Below are positions 48,225 through 59,760 of a DNA stretch of 64,000 nt, one piece after another. Made by a program: the position numbers and the translations under genes. The notes beneath the pieces are model-generated. The model was not told where the DNA came from. It saw only the letters and a list, made by a program, of their open reading frames with translations, and did no database searches. Within the stretch, counting starts at the first letter, position 1. Each line of letters opens with the position of its first letter. This stretch comes from Scleromitrula shiraiana (Eukaryota > Ascomycota > Leotiomycetes > Helotiales > Sclerotiniaceae): the NCBI GenBank assembly GCA_028455995.1, contig JABELC010000010.1, positions 1,328,001 through 1,392,000 on the forward strand. The letters are read 5' to 3'.

Positions 48225-50858
48225 ATTTCTGTATACCCACTTTGAATTTCTTTCCTTGACTTTGCAATGCATTCGTGGCTTTCGAGGTCATACATCATGG
48301 TTGTTTCTTTCCTATGGGGGTATTTCGGTCGGTCAGTTCTGATTTGGAGGGTGGGATGAAATTACCTTTTCTAGATGCACATCATCTTCAACGTGTCATC
48401 TACTCCTCAGACCAAATACTGTGGTAATTGTATTTAACTCATAACGCATGAGTTATTCTGAGTATAGTCGACAAAACTCAAGCCATTGGGTGTTGAAAGC
48501 CCCATACTTCGACAGATTGCTATCTCTAAGAGGGTCTGTTAATGATTTGTAACCTGAAGGTAAAGAATTGAATGGAAGTCTGGAATAATCAATTCGAACG
48601 GCAACCAGAAATTTACCTTTATAGACATATTTTCAAGAAAAGAAAATTGTCTGCATCGAGAAGTCCGTTACTCCTTTTGGTTAAGACACCAATCCCCGGA
48701 TCCACAAGGCGGCGGCTCCGCTCATACTAACCTCACAGTATCAACTCCTCTCATCCTCCCTACTGGTAATCAACAAATAGGGCATACGTAATTTGCATTC
48801 AATTATGTTGAAATTAGATCTGTTCGCATATTGACAGTTTCCGAATTCAACACAGTATATTGAGTAAGGGATGATGCAAATATACGCATACGGTCTATGA
48901 AAGTGGTTCGATCCCGAAGTCTGAGCAAAATACTAGGAGTTTCCCATCGACATGTGGATCCGCATCTAGCTACCCTGTGAGTTGAAGGCTCGATGAGATT
49001 CTTCTTCGGAGTTATCTGCAATCACATGACCTGTGTGCTCTAAATGTGTAGCCACACAAAGCTTTCGGGGCTCAAGAACGATTCCGGATATGGATTTGCT
49101 AATTCCATTTCATACTCTTCAATGATAGTATGGAAAGGTTTGATGTTGATACGTCGCTAGGTTGAAGTTGAAAATTTATTTGGGCTCTCGGCAGAGGGCG
49201 GGCTGGTCGGAGATGTTGGAGAAATTTCTTCGGCTTGGATGAAAGATGTTGTCATCATCTACGTCCTTAAAAACAATATACCTGGGAGTAGCTACTACTT
49301 GTAGCTTTTGTTCTGTAAGTATTCTAAGGCCTATGTTCTCGCATGGGGAGTAAATTACTTTCATATACATCATATTTGATGGCTACATTTGTATAGAGTC
49401 TTTGATAAGGGCTGATCATTCTTCCACCATCGTTGCATTCGTTGTAGCTTTTCTATACAACATTCCAAATATAAGACCATCAATCCGCTCTTTCAGGCTC
49501 AATTATTTGGGATGGCAATCCCTAATATTGCTGCTTATAGGGACAACTATTCTGTACAACCCCAAATCGAAACGGCCTCTCGGAGATAACCGAATGAATG
49601 GTAGGTGGTATTCTGCAGAAAAATAATTGAAGAAAAAGAAATGTAAAGATGGCACTGTAAGGGGGTTTCTTCAATGATCAATTGGGAATTACGACGACGG
49701 AGTTGTGGGGAGTGTTGTGGGGATTATCAAAGGTCAGTATCATTGATTTCTTTTGTTGCAATTGATTTGGAATACCACTTACTGATGCTATGATTGGATC
49801 TATACACAGAACTACTCAATTAACAACCAATATAATCACATCAACGTTGAGATTTGCCGCAGTAGATGGAGTAGCATGTTGATTACAGATCAATTTATGT
49901 AATTCTCTTGATAAAAGTAGCAGGTCCCCTAGGAATCTCGGCGCGGTATTACAGATGCTACCATGTAATTGATGCATTGGTGGCTTACGCCCCTCTCATT
50001 TTCCAATCAAAACCGCACGAATGGCATATTGCTCGGGTCCCTGAAGGTAAGAGATTCTCGGAATATTAGAATGAAGCAATATTGGCATTGCGGCTGTTCA
50101 ATAAGTCTCCGCATTCGGCATTCAAATTCAGTATTATGCATGTCAACTTCTCCCCGCGAAAAGACAGCATCAGGTACGAAGTATGTTTGATGGGAGGAAC
50201 CGCTACGAATGAGCGACTTTTGTTTCCGTCACATTCCACTTAGAGATGTTACACTGCATACTTTCAGCTCGAAAAGAATCTTTATTCCAGTCGAATACCT
50301 CGTGGATCTGTGATTGACAAGCAGCTTTGGATTTTAGGAAGAGATTCAAGATCGGATTAAAAGTATCATTTGAATCTTTTACTTATTTCCGCAAATACAT
50401 AATGGCATAATTATGATATCTGAGTCCACTTCAAGTTGCTCTGCTCACGAATATTCCATGATTTACATATACTATTGCGAACTCGAATCTTACTTTTAAA
50501 GTCTATTAGAGAACTTCCCAAAGCAACAATGATGCATGTATCGTTCTATTCATACAGCGAGACGTTTGGTTGCTTTTTTATGCATAACTAATCAACCACT
50601 TGAGTTTATTTGGTTCTGATTTACGAGGTTTCATGCAGTATGTTCCATTGGTATATAATCAGCCTGATTCTATAAAGCGAAGTGCATATACGATAACACG
50701 TTACTTTCAAAGTACATAGCCATTGTCTATATCTAGTATATATATCACTAGCATTGTCTTTGATGAATTCTTTGTTGAGCCCACAATTCGCTGTGTTCCA
50801 AGTTCAACAATCAACAACCTATCCCTCTCCCTCAAGCTACAAAATCAAAACATCCAAC
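48225..50858. other. 2.6-kb intergenic region
   Basis: No supported gene. A small GC-rich palindrome-like patch (CGGATCC...GGCGGCGGCTCCG) sits near 48698-48722. Frames at 49402-49626 and 49969-50190 were not recognised. The last few hundred bases before 50859 are the likely promoter of the secreted-protein gene; an upstream in-frame ATG at 50754 exists but would mask the signal peptide. Confidence 0.5.
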
Positions 50859-51284
50859 ATGCAGCGTCCATTGTTATACGTTGCTCTCTTAGCAACCATA
50901 CCTTCCATTATCTGCTCATCACTCCAACCTAATCCCGTCATCGCCCGCGAACTCTATGACGATTCACCAACGACAACCACAACTTCAGCGCCCATCCCTA
51001 CCAAAACCATCTCCGACTGCAATGTTGAAGGCAAAGCACAAGCTGCTCTCGCTGCCAAGGTGTATGATAGTTGGATAGCTCCCAATGTTACCCAATGCCA
51101 ATCTAGTTGCCGTTGGGTCACTGCATGTATATCATATTCTTGGGAACCAAGTGTATCAAATTGTACTGTATACAACTCGTGGTCATATGTGGATCCGGAT
51201 GATTCGACTGGGGTTTTCTTTAGTGATAAATATCCTAGTGATGGGTCTGATTTCTGCTACGGAACCTCGGCCTATGAGGCATGA
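50859..51284 (+). CDS. small secreted cysteine-containing protein
   Basis: 141 aa, single exon. The ATG at 50859 is preferred over an in-frame one 105 bases upstream because it gives a clean signal peptide: MQRPLLYVALLATIPSIICSS, followed by a Thr-rich linker (SPTTTTTSAPIPTK). The mature part has six cysteines (SDCN, TQCQ, SSCRW, TACIS, SNCTVY, DFCYG) and aromatic residues around SYSWEPSVSNCTVYNSW. That arrangement recalls PAN/apple-like secreted fungal proteins, but the match is loose. It is predicted to be extracellular or wall-associated. Size and composition fit a candidate effector-type protein; this is inference only. Confidence 0.65.
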   Translation: MQRPLLYVALLATIPSIICSSLQPNPVIARELYDDSPTTTTTSAPIPTKTISDCNVEGKAQAALAAKVYDSWIAPNVTQCQSSCRWVTACISYSWEPSVSNCTVYNSWSYVDPDDSTGVFFSDKYPSDGSDFCYGTSAYEA

Positions 51285-52302
51285 TTTGATATTGAGTTTG
51301 GGGTTCATGTGTACTGAGGGTTGTAGAAAGATCTGGACAGGAGAACGGAACAATGGGAGGACTTCTGGAATTGATGAACCGAATCTAGACTTTTCTGCTG
51401 CGATTGTTGGAATTCTATGATTGCTCGGGAGCTTATCAACAGGAAATTATTGAGTAATATTGCTGTGTTGGTTTTGGATGTTCAATCTGGAATTACTTCT
51501 GCAGAAGATGAAAAAAATCTATATTCGTACTTTTTACAAGTAACTCAATCTATTAGAAGCGTGTAATCAATGTACTGCAAATATGGCTTCTTTGTAATGA
51601 AAACTTTTATCAATTTGCTGGGAAGATCTCATGAGAATGGTACGGAAAGCAAAGTCAAGAGTTATAAAATCTGATACAGTATGATCATCTCAGGCACAAA
51701 TATACTGAGATATACACGCGAATGTGGATAGAAATAACATCTTGGATGTTCGTTTGATCAAAATGAAGGATAGCCGCCCTGAGTTGTCGGCTTGTCAGAT
51801 ACTTCGATATGTGGCTATGAAAGTCTTGGGTCACACAAATATCCATATTACCCACACCACTCCACATACATCATCATCATAAATCTACATCTCGATCTTG
51901 GCTTACCCTCCAAAACTCTTACACTCCATGTTTTCATAAGATCTACCCCCATCTCTTCGCTTCTGTTGGTTGAATACCCCGGTAGCGATCTACGTAAGGG
52001 AATCCATATCCTGATTTTTCACCCCTCAAAAAAACAAGATATGATGTCAACACTCGAAGGACGAATATGTGGCGTCAAAATGCATGTGAATATGAGGGTC
52101 ACAATGGAGTTGATCTTTGCATATATATTATTTGATCTTCTCTCTAACTAACTTGCCCTCAAATCACTCTCAACTCATATCAAAATAAAATCATCGATTG
52201 TATTGTGCAAGTCTCGATACATACCTCACTACAATTACAAGTCAACCGCTCAATCAAAATTCAAACAAACAAATCCCTTCAAACACCCATCCTATACTAA
52301 AA
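51285..52302. other. intergenic region
   Basis: No recognised coding sequence. The open frames seen are short and without motif. The right part, rich in CAA and TCAA runs (52240-52300), looks like the 5' leader of the Gly-rich gene. Confidence 0.5.
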
Positions 52303-52632
52303 ATGTCTAACAACGGCGGACTTCTCGGCGGACTCGTCGGCGGACTCGATAAAACTCTCACGGGCGGCGACGGTAACGGAGGACTTCTCGGTGGAGTAAC
52401 AGGAGCCGTTGGCAAAACAACCGATGGCCTAGGAAACACACTGGGCAAGACACTTGATGGAGTCGGTAACGTTGCTGGCGGTGCAACAAATACTGTTGGA
52501 AATGTGGCCGGTACCGCGACGAATACTGTGGGTGGTGCTTTAGGGGCTGGACAGGGACAAGCAGGAGGTTATACAGCACAACAACCACAACAACCGCAGA
52601 AGAAGAGTCCATTTGAGACTAGACAATGGTAG
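52303..52632 (+). CDS. small Gly/Ala-rich repeat protein
   Basis: 109 aa, single exon, starting MSNNGGLLGGLVGGLDKTL. Almost the whole protein is built from loosely repeated units of the type G-x-x-x-G-x-T/V with Leu or Val at regular spacing (GGLLGGVTGAVGKT, GNTLGKTLDGVGNVAGG, TNTVGNVAGTATNTVGGALG). A Gln/Pro-rich tail (TAQQPQQPQ) ends PFETRQW. There is no signal peptide and no membrane segment. The GNTLGNVAGGALG-type unit recurs in the gene at 56.3-56.9 kb, and GILGGG/GALGSVLGAGQ in the one at 61.6 kb, which links the three. The pattern is reminiscent of LEA-like or stress proteins. The function is unknown. Confidence 0.7.
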   Translation: MSNNGGLLGGLVGGLDKTLTGGDGNGGLLGGVTGAVGKTTDGLGNTLGKTLDGVGNVAGGATNTVGNVAGTATNTVGGALGAGQGQAGGYTAQQPQQPQKKSPFETRQW

Positions 52633-53156
52633 AGGGTTATTGGATATTTCGGACAGGTTTATGATGTCTTTATAAATGGATGGAGTGATGGAAGTTTTGT
52701 TTGTTGGGAGGCCTTTGCCTGGGATTAAATTGTGCGGTGTTGTATTTTCATTGCGTTGTATGGGTATCATCAGCTATGGTTATGTTGTTGTATTACAATC
52801 AAATATTTTTTGAATTTCATTCTATCTTGTTCTTTGCCCTAACGATTGTACCTTGTGACATGTCTTGTTTGAACTTTATGTGAAATACAATAACTACTTG
52901 TGATATATACTGCAGGAATACTGAGTAAGCCTATGATCAAATTAATTTTAAGTACACGGGAAACAAAATAAAAAGAATAGGGTATGTATATTCTTTCCCA
53001 AATCTCAAGAAAATCCTCGACTTTTTTTATACTTTGAGTCGTTCCATCGTGAATTTGAATCAAATACAACATGAACTATTTCCGCAAACCAACCCCCCCA
53101 AAATTAGTTGTATACATAAACAATCAAATAAGTTGTGTCCCTATAACAATTTAGAA
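52633..53156. other. convergent 3' flanks
   Basis: Short spacer between the plus-strand Gly-rich gene and the minus-strand hydrolase gene. Open frames are hydrophobic and short. Nothing else was seen. Confidence 0.6.
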
Positions 53157-55132
53157 TTATTCATACATAAAATCAGAAAATATCTTACTGTGATTATCCA
53201 CCTTCGACTCATCCATTCGATTGTCATGAACATTTTTGTCGACAGTTCCCTTTCTCTTTGAGAAATCCTGCTTATCCTCTGTTCGAACATCATCATCGAC
53301 ATCAATAGTCATAGATTCACTCATCTCATCCTCATCATCTTCCACTGACGTCTCCTCACTTGTAGATTCAGGCTTGGTAGATTTCCGTAAAGGCCACAAA
53401 GAGCTTACACCTCCAGCTTTCAATCCTGATGCATATCCACTGAGGCCTGAACCGGCTGCAGATGCATATTCACTAACACCGGATCCTGCCCTCTGTGATA
53501 TTCGATATAAACTTTGGAGATATGATTGTCTTGACTTATCATTAAGTTCATTTTCTTGGGTATCGGGGAGAGGAATAGAAGCTGCTGCTGCCACGATATC
53601 CAATGGCGATTCCTCGAACGAATCGATGTCCAAATTTGGAACGTAATCACTGGATATCTCATCTTCTTCTGTTGGCGCGCCGGCAACACCTTCAGTAAGA
53701 AGAACAGTAGGAGACGATTCAGGCGTGGGTGGGTTATCTACGAGTTTAGCTTCGCTGTGAAACCATTCGATAATAAGATCCCTCGCCTGTTCGGTTACCC
53801 TGTCGTAATTTTCATTCACTTCCGGCTTGAACATACTCATGTGAGCTTGGATCTCATCTTCAACACCACTGTTGACGTTTCTAATGAATAGCTCACTAGA
53901 CTTTTGTCCAGGAGCGGGTATTGCAGAGAATGTTCTCTCGGGAACGAAATAACCGCCTGTCCAATATCCATTCTCCCCCATGGATGTATAGAAATTGCGG
54001 ATACCAATTCCTTCAAGCTTAGACAGTCTTTCGAGTCTCTGTACCATCTCTTTTTGTCTCATCAATGCGCCAACAAATTTGAGGTGACTCGATAGCCATG
54101 CGAAAGACTGCCCAACGCTATCGCGATTAATATATGCAAGTCCCTGACCCAATGCATCGTATCCTTGACCAGCTCCATCTTTTATTGAGCTCCGATTGAG
54201 ATTTTTAACTCCTGAGATGATATTCTGACGATTTCTGTACGCAGCTGCACCTCCAGCAGCAATAGCACCAACAACTCCAGATCTGACAGCAATATTTTGC
54301 CATATTTTCCATCCTGGACTAGTAGTTCGGCCCGTAGCTGCTATTGTGGAACTGCCAGCTTGTCTCGCAGACATTGTGCTGAGAGTACGAGCACTGAGTA
54401 GGCCAGCTGAAGCCGCTGACATTATATTCCAGATATTACTGACTTTTTGGTATTGAGAGAATGCACCATATACAAACATTGAACGAGCAAGTCCATTGTA
54501 CGGGGTATCAAAAGCTAAAATGCCCTGTATGAAGGGAAATATGACATGCTCTGATTCTTTCTGTTCTTGTTCATGATGATCATCCAGAACTGAGAATAAT
54601 GCATCTGATGCCACGAAACCACTGAACATGGTCAGTGGAAATTGTTATGTGGTTTGGATGATACTTACCCCATAGAATGGGCAGCAATGATAACACTCAC
54701 AGACTTATCATTTGGTGGCCATGGATTCTCACTTTTCTCTTTTCTGACTTCCATGACCTTTTCTTTCAACCTATAGAAGATCAATTACAAATTTGATAAA
54801 TCACTGCTAAGAAATTGTACATACCAATCGAGAAATTTGTCGGTACTATGCGAAAGATCACCTTTCGTCTCATACTTGGGGTACATGAGAAGTCGAACAT
54901 CGTCGTCAGGCAATTTGTCTGCTACTAGTTTCTGGAGAGACTTCAAGTTCCTTCAATCAGTATAATATCGAAATGGCATCCACAAATAGGAGGATTTGAT
55001 TACTTGTGGGAATTTGTAAAATGTATCTCCATCTCCCTATGTAACTGTCAATGATGTATAATTTAGAAATCTATATTAGACCATACATACCTTGAACCCA
55101 TGGATGAAACATAGTAGTAACGTTCGCTTCAT
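53157..55132 (-). CDS. alpha/beta hydrolase (DUF676-like) with long disordered tail
   Basis: 585 aa in five exons: 55091-55132, 55004-55036, 54825-54940, 54669-54770, 53157-54621. Very small first exons are joined by family motifs: MKRTLLLCFIHGFK + GDGDTFYKFPQ restores the HGF oxyanion region (His11-Gly12). VIIAAHSMG + GFVASDAL restores the nucleophile elbow A-H-S-M-G-G with Ser96. GILAFDTPYNGLARS follows, as in lipase/esterase-like DUF676 proteins that are thought to act on lipids or acyl groups. A small-residue segment (SGVVGAIAAGGAAAY) may associate with membrane. The last 200 residues are acidic and Ser-rich (TSEETSVEDDEDEMSES). The acceptor of exon 3 is the least certain boundary. Acid and His members of the triad were not assigned. 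Confidence 0.85.
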
Positions 55133-56018
55133 AATGGAGAAAATAGAGGAGCTTCAAAGTGCAAGATGCGGCTGTATCAGGGGTATCAAGAAGTTTGGCT
55201 TTTAATTTGGAGATGATCATCTGTTCTCACAAGGAATCTCCAAATATAGTGCGAATTAATATACAAACCGTTGCCACGCGATACAGGATTTTTGATTTTC
55301 ATATGTGATGCCGCTCTATGACCTCACAACAAAGAGAACTTGAGAAGGTGTGGGAAGGCACGAACGCCCCATACGTCAATTTTGGAGCCCCTATAGATTG
55401 ATCTAAAGATTTTGAAACGAATCAATTTGTGTGAAAATTGAATTGAGCCTTTTATCGGACAAGAGTAGTTTTCAAGCAGTACCGATACACGTGATTATTG
55501 AATGGTTGAAATACTCCCTTTGCGAATGCAACTTATATGAGAAGAATGCAGATCTTTATGCTCTCTGTCAAGTTTACTGTCATGATACTTGCCCTTGCAA
55601 ATTATGATTCCAAATATTTCAAAACCTACAAGAATTGCAGAATTATGTGATCATGTAGTGGGAATATACAGGACATTTTGAATCATTACAAACGAAGAAA
55701 ATAACGAGTTGTTATTGAAAGATTTTTTTGGATGATGAGAATATTTCAGAATAATCTGATTGTTTTGTTTTTCATTACTATAGCTATATATTCTCATGGT
55801 AATCTCGAAGTATATCATCGCTCCGCGATCCCCACTATCATCAATCAACAACAGCGGCACGAACGTACGTACAGTGACGTGCATAATGTAAATCCCTGTG
55901 ATAGCTTCAAAATTCTTCTATCTACCAATTCACTCATCACGATTGATTCAAGGAGCCAAAAGATCATCATGTCACATTATGTCACTTAAAAATCGATGAG
56001 GTCAACAGTTTGGAAAAG
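55133..56018. other. intergenic region upstream of the hydrolase gene
   Basis: Promoter side of the hydrolase gene. A plus-strand frame from ATG 55732 has a hydrophobic start (LIVLFFITIAIYS) but is short and otherwise unconvincing. No gene is called. Confidence 0.45.
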
Positions 56019-56299
56019 TCATTCAGGCATTAAATCTCCCACTTTGAGGATGGATATATAATACAAGATGGAAGACCCATCGCCCATATCCCAATCCTCA
56101 AGAACTCCAAGAAAATTATCCATCCATTCAGCCCAAAAAGCACTCCAGAATCCCATAGATTCTAATTCAACATCCAAAAGATAAAACCCATTCAATTCCT
56201 GCGAGAGTGATGTTAGCATCACCCTAAGCTAAAATTGACGAAGTAAATAATAAAACAATCATACATTGCAACGGCATTGGTATTGAGGACACCATTCAT
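56019..56299 (-). CDS. possible small acidic protein, overlapping the end of the upstream gene
   Basis: A frame at 56019-56223 encodes a coding-looking segment (FWAEWMDNFLGVLEDWDMGD). It can be joined to 56265-56299, whose ATG overlaps the TAA of the Ser-Gly micro-exon as TAATG, giving 79 aa. The implied intron would be only 41 bp, shorter than others here. The same segment can also be reached in frame from the TT-GTAAGT donor of the preceding gene, so it could instead be an alternative 3' exon of that gene. Tentative. Confidence 0.25.
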
Positions 56300-56874
56300 T
56301 AACCGGATCTAAGTACTCAGGTAAGAGACTTAAACTTCATCCCCTTTTACCATCGTCAGAATAGGGAGAGGAGTGTGTGGAGAAATCAGACTTACAACAA
56401 AGCCAACTCCAGGTCACCATGAATCTTCGCCTTCAGTGTAATCTCAACCTCCAAATTTAACTCCAACCTTAATCGGAGAGTATCTTCAGCTTCGTCTTCT
56501 TTTTCTTTCTGTCCTCCACCGAGTGCGCCACCAGCAACGTTTCCGAGTGTGTTACCAGCTTGACCAGCTAAACCACCGACAGTGTCGGTTGCTTGATTTA
56601 GTGGAACCATATCACCAAGTCCACCACCACCACCTCCAAGAAGTCCACCGCCGCCACCTTGTTGCTGTTGTTTTTGTTGTTGAACAACTTGTTGTTGTTG
56701 CTTGCGTCTACGTGGTGGCGGGGGTTCATCATCGGACTCGGACTCGGACTCGGTATAGTCATCAGAATCGGTCTCTGATTCGGATTCGTACTTGGGTTCT
56801 GGTTTTGGGGGAGCTTTCTTTCCTTTGGTTGCGGTTTTAGTACCGGCTTTAGACTTGGTTTGTTTATCCGCCAT
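56299..56874 (-). CDS. Lys/Gln/Gly-rich protein with conserved KAKIHGDL C-terminus
   Basis: Predicted 162 aa: exon 1 56396-56874 and a 10-nt last exon 56299-56308. Residues 1-60 are Lys/Pro then Ser/Glu/Asp-rich (YESESETDSDDYTESESE). A basic PRRRK is followed by a Gln-rich stretch and a Gly-rich core (GGGGGLLGGGGGGLGD, then GNTLGNVAGGALGGGQ). The end is LRLRLELNLEVEITLKAKIH then GDLELALL. Reading straight on gives TTG-TAA, but the same bases form a perfect donor (TT|GTAAGT). An acceptor 87 bp on (ACTTAG) leads to A-TCC-GGT-TAA, adding Ser-Gly-stop. The paralog at 58945 has the same arrangement. The function is unknown; it is mostly disordered, with an amphipathic C-terminal beta-like block. 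Confidence 0.75.
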
Positions 56875-57439
56875 TGTATATGATTAGGATGGGAGGTGTA
56901 ACTGAGAAAGTTTGGTGGAATATGAAGAGTGAATTGTTCTGGATTATAATTGAGAACACTTCCGAAAGTGTGTTCTTTAAAGAAAGATTGAGAGGATACT
57001 TGCGGGACAGTGAACCTGCTTGAGAGTTTCCCACGTCATCAAGCCGATTTGACCGCATAATCTATAAAGGTTTCTTGTTTTCGGGGAAATTCCCTCCTCC
57101 AGACATTGTTAGCAAGTTTTTTCTTTCATTTTCCTTACAATTTTGCCAACTTTGTGAGGAAAAACTGTTGTCAAGTGGCTAATCAGCCAATCTCTCGATC
57201 GCGAACCAAGTGGGCCACTTACAGGCATATAGCCTTGCAATCAGCACTGACAAGCTACAACGGTGCAACCTTCCCCATATTGTTGGAACAGGAAGCAAAA
57301 TTTCGTCATAGTGCATGTGGTGATCTCTCGAATTCTCAAGCCTCCAGGCCAGTTTTATGCATTTTTACATATTTTCACTAGGTAGCAAAAGATTTGTTTG
57401 ATGCAAAGAGATCCTTTATTTTCTAGAGCATTTTCTTAC
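56875..57439. other. intergenic spacer
   Basis: Promoter side of the gene ending at 56874 and 3' flank of the next minus-strand gene. No coding sequence was recognised. Confidence 0.6.
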
Positions 57440-58115
57440 TCAACCACCTTCTTTTTTATTGGATATGTATTGACTATTCCATCCACACATCAACGCTCGT
57501 TTTAAACAGACCGGTTCGATTTTCTTTCCCTTAGGCAAGCCAGCGTAATCCCCATACAAATCAAAATATATCTGCCAAAGTCCAGGCTCAACCTCCACAG
57601 CAACAAAACCCTCATCTTCTTCCAAAGTTACATTTTGCTCATCTTCGGTCCATTCCCAAGGATGTGCTAAATTGTCGACAGTGTCGCTTCGACTTCCATA
57701 TCGCATCTCAAGTGTTTTCATATCCACGTATATCCAATTCAACATCGGCGGGTCATCCTGAATCGACGATACTAAACCATGTTCTTCCGTACCTGGATAC
57801 ATGAAATAATATCCACAGAATCTGTGTCCAACTTTCGGTGCATCGGGATGATTTAGATAAGCCTGTAAGATTGCATTGAGAATAAGCTTCTGTTCTTTCT
57901 TCATTTCTAAATATCTTGTAAAAAGGACATACCCTATTATCTCGTAAAACTACTTGAGCTTCTTTCGCTGGTTCATCATTAATGCAAAAATCCACCGTCA
58001 TGAAAAATTTTGCTTTGTGTTTCTGAATGGCATCTTCTTTCTTCTGCGCGCTCACAGCTTCACTCGTACCAATAACTGTCGGAATTGCGCATATTGTACT
58101 CAAGAACAAAGCCAT
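57440..58115 (-). CDS. conserved hypothetical fungal protein (GYYF-PPMLNWIYVD type)
   Basis: 201 aa, exons 57933-58115 and 57440-57862 with a 70-bp intron (GTATGT...TTACAG). ATG 58115 (MALFLSTICAIPTVIG) is chosen; the frame further upstream starts only at a non-ATG codon. The N-terminal 20 residues are hydrophobic. The join VVLRDNR-AYLNHPDAP restores a run that continues into GHRFCGYYFMYPG, GLVSSIQDDPPMLNWIYVD, LEMRYGSR, HPWEWTEDEQNVTLEEDEGF and WQIYFDLYGD. I recall this pattern from a widespread ascomycete family without known function. No catalytic motif was seen. It lies between the two KAKIHGDL paralogs. Confidence 0.75.
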
Positions 58116-58944
58116 GATCTTAGGGAAAATGCCTTCGTGATTTTGTTGGAGGGGTGGGGTAGGCAAGTTTAATTTACTTGGAGATTTCTTGTTTTTGTTT
58201 TCTTGTACTTGTACGCATCGATGTTTGAGGAGAAAATTAAAAATGTTCTGGATCTGGATTCAACTTTTTTTGACACCAGCCACAACTTATCCTGCAAACA
58301 TTTTCTGTTATCAATAGAATGATATCATTTTATCAGGTTATGCAGTAATACAATAAGATTGTGGAGAGATACAGGGTATCCGTGGCTGGTGGCTTCAAAA
58401 GGCGTAAGGGCAAGAAGGTTTATGCGCAAAAAGCTGGCCAACTTCTTTTGTAGAGGATTGGGGTTTATGAGTCTCATTTAGCCTTGATTTTGAGCGTTTT
58501 GACTACTTACTCGAATCCTGTAACTAATCCTCGTAGACTCGACAATTTTGATTTCTTAGTGCCAGCCCTGCAGGTTCCTTGACTCCTCCCCACATAAACA
58601 GGTTGGTTTGCTCAAATCTGGGAGTAACCTTGTCAGACGTCCAGGATTTTGACCCGCACATGTCCGAATGGATGTCCCTGCTTCCTGAAGCTGGCAGTTA
58701 TGTCATAGCATGCATCTGATGTGTCCATAGACTAGGTCAAGTTTTCCAAGTTATCTAAATACCTTCATGTTGTATAAACTAAAGGTCTCGCTATATCTTC
58801 CAGTTTTGTATTTTCACTATTTACAGACTTCTTAACTATACGTTATCATCTCATATAGTATATAATCTCAACCAACGATCCCCCTATACACAATTAGACA
58901 AGCCTTAAACAGTATTCCATAAAGTCTACACCACTTTACACAAA
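58116..58944. promoter_or_regulatory. divergent promoter region
   Basis: 829 bp between a minus-strand gene and a plus-strand gene that point away from each other, so both promoters must lie here. The part from 58750 to 58940 has the pyrimidine- and CAA-rich look of a 5' leader. No other feature was recognised. Confidence 0.45.
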
Positions 58945-59760
58945 ATGTCTTCAGGTACCCCCGTCGGCGGAAAGAAGCAGCCTCCTTCAGATAACCCAGC
59001 TACAGAGGGTGAAGAGGAGGCACAAGACGAAGAGCAAAATGAGGAACAAAATGAAGAGTCCGGAGAGGAAGAACAAGAAGCAGGAGAAGAGGAAACTGAA
59101 GGTACCGAACAACAAGCACAGCCATCAGTAGAGGAGGAGAATGATGGCGCTGATGAGAATGAAGAAGCGCAACCTGAAGAGAGCGAAGATACAGCCGTGC
59201 CTGCCGAACCAGAGCCAGAACCAGAACCAGAACCTGAGCCAGAAAAGCCCAAGAAATCCCGTCGACGTCGCAAGGAGAAGCCAGTTGAAGAAGCTGAGCC
59301 TGAAGAGGAGGAAACTCAAGCACCAAGAAAACCCCGTCGCAAACGTCGTGATCGCGAACGTCCTCGTTTCCTCGAAGATGATGAGACCCAAAATACCAAC
59401 CAACAACTTATGCGACAATTACAAGAACAACAGCAGCAAATGCAAATGATGCAGCAGCAACAACAACAAGGTGGCCAGGCTCAGGAGAAGAAAGAACCTT
59501 TGAAGTTGAGATTAGATGTAAATCTTGAGGTTGAGATTGAATTGAAGGCTAAGATTCATGGTGATTTGACATTGGCTTTATTGTAAGTTCATCCTTTCCT
59601 TATTCCTTTCCCCTTTCCTGTCTGTTTTATTTGTCTACCTTTGCGATTCAAATGAATCGGATTTTTAGATGGTTTAACATGGCTACTCTCTCGTCCTGTC
59701 CAACCCAATATGGCCAATTTTTGCTCCATCTAATATTTGTGTGTACGCAGCTCCGGTTAA
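58945..59760 (+). CDS. acidic/Gln-rich protein with conserved KAKIHGDL C-terminus
   Basis: Predicted 215 aa: exon 1 58945-59582 and a 10-nt exon 59751-59760. The first 90 residues are extremely Glu-rich (EEEAQDEEQNEEQNEE, EEEQEAGEEETEG) and contain a PE repeat (EPEPEPEPEP). A basic KKSRRRRKEK, a second acidic/basic alternation (PRKPRRKRRDRERPR) and a Gln/Met-rich stretch (QEQQQQMQMMQQQQQ) follow. The end is LKLRLDVNLEVEIELKAKIH then GDLTLAL. The apparent stop TTG-TAA is again a perfect donor (TT|GTAAGT), and an acceptor 168 bp on (ACGCAG) yields C-TCC-GGT-TAA, giving LALFSG. This parallels the gene ending at 56874 on the other strand. The function is unknown; a disordered scaffold-like protein is likely. 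Confidence 0.78.

Noticed and set aside
55732..55989. 85-aa frame with a signal-like N-terminus
   Set aside because: A hydrophobic start alone in AT-rich DNA is weak evidence, and the rest of the frame shows no pattern.
57863..57904. Continuation of the 57440 gene through MKKEQKLILNAILQ as coding
   Set aside because: It would need an intron of only 34 bp. The TTACAG acceptor at 57863-57864 restores a conserved run VVLRDNR-AYLNHP with a 70-bp intron.
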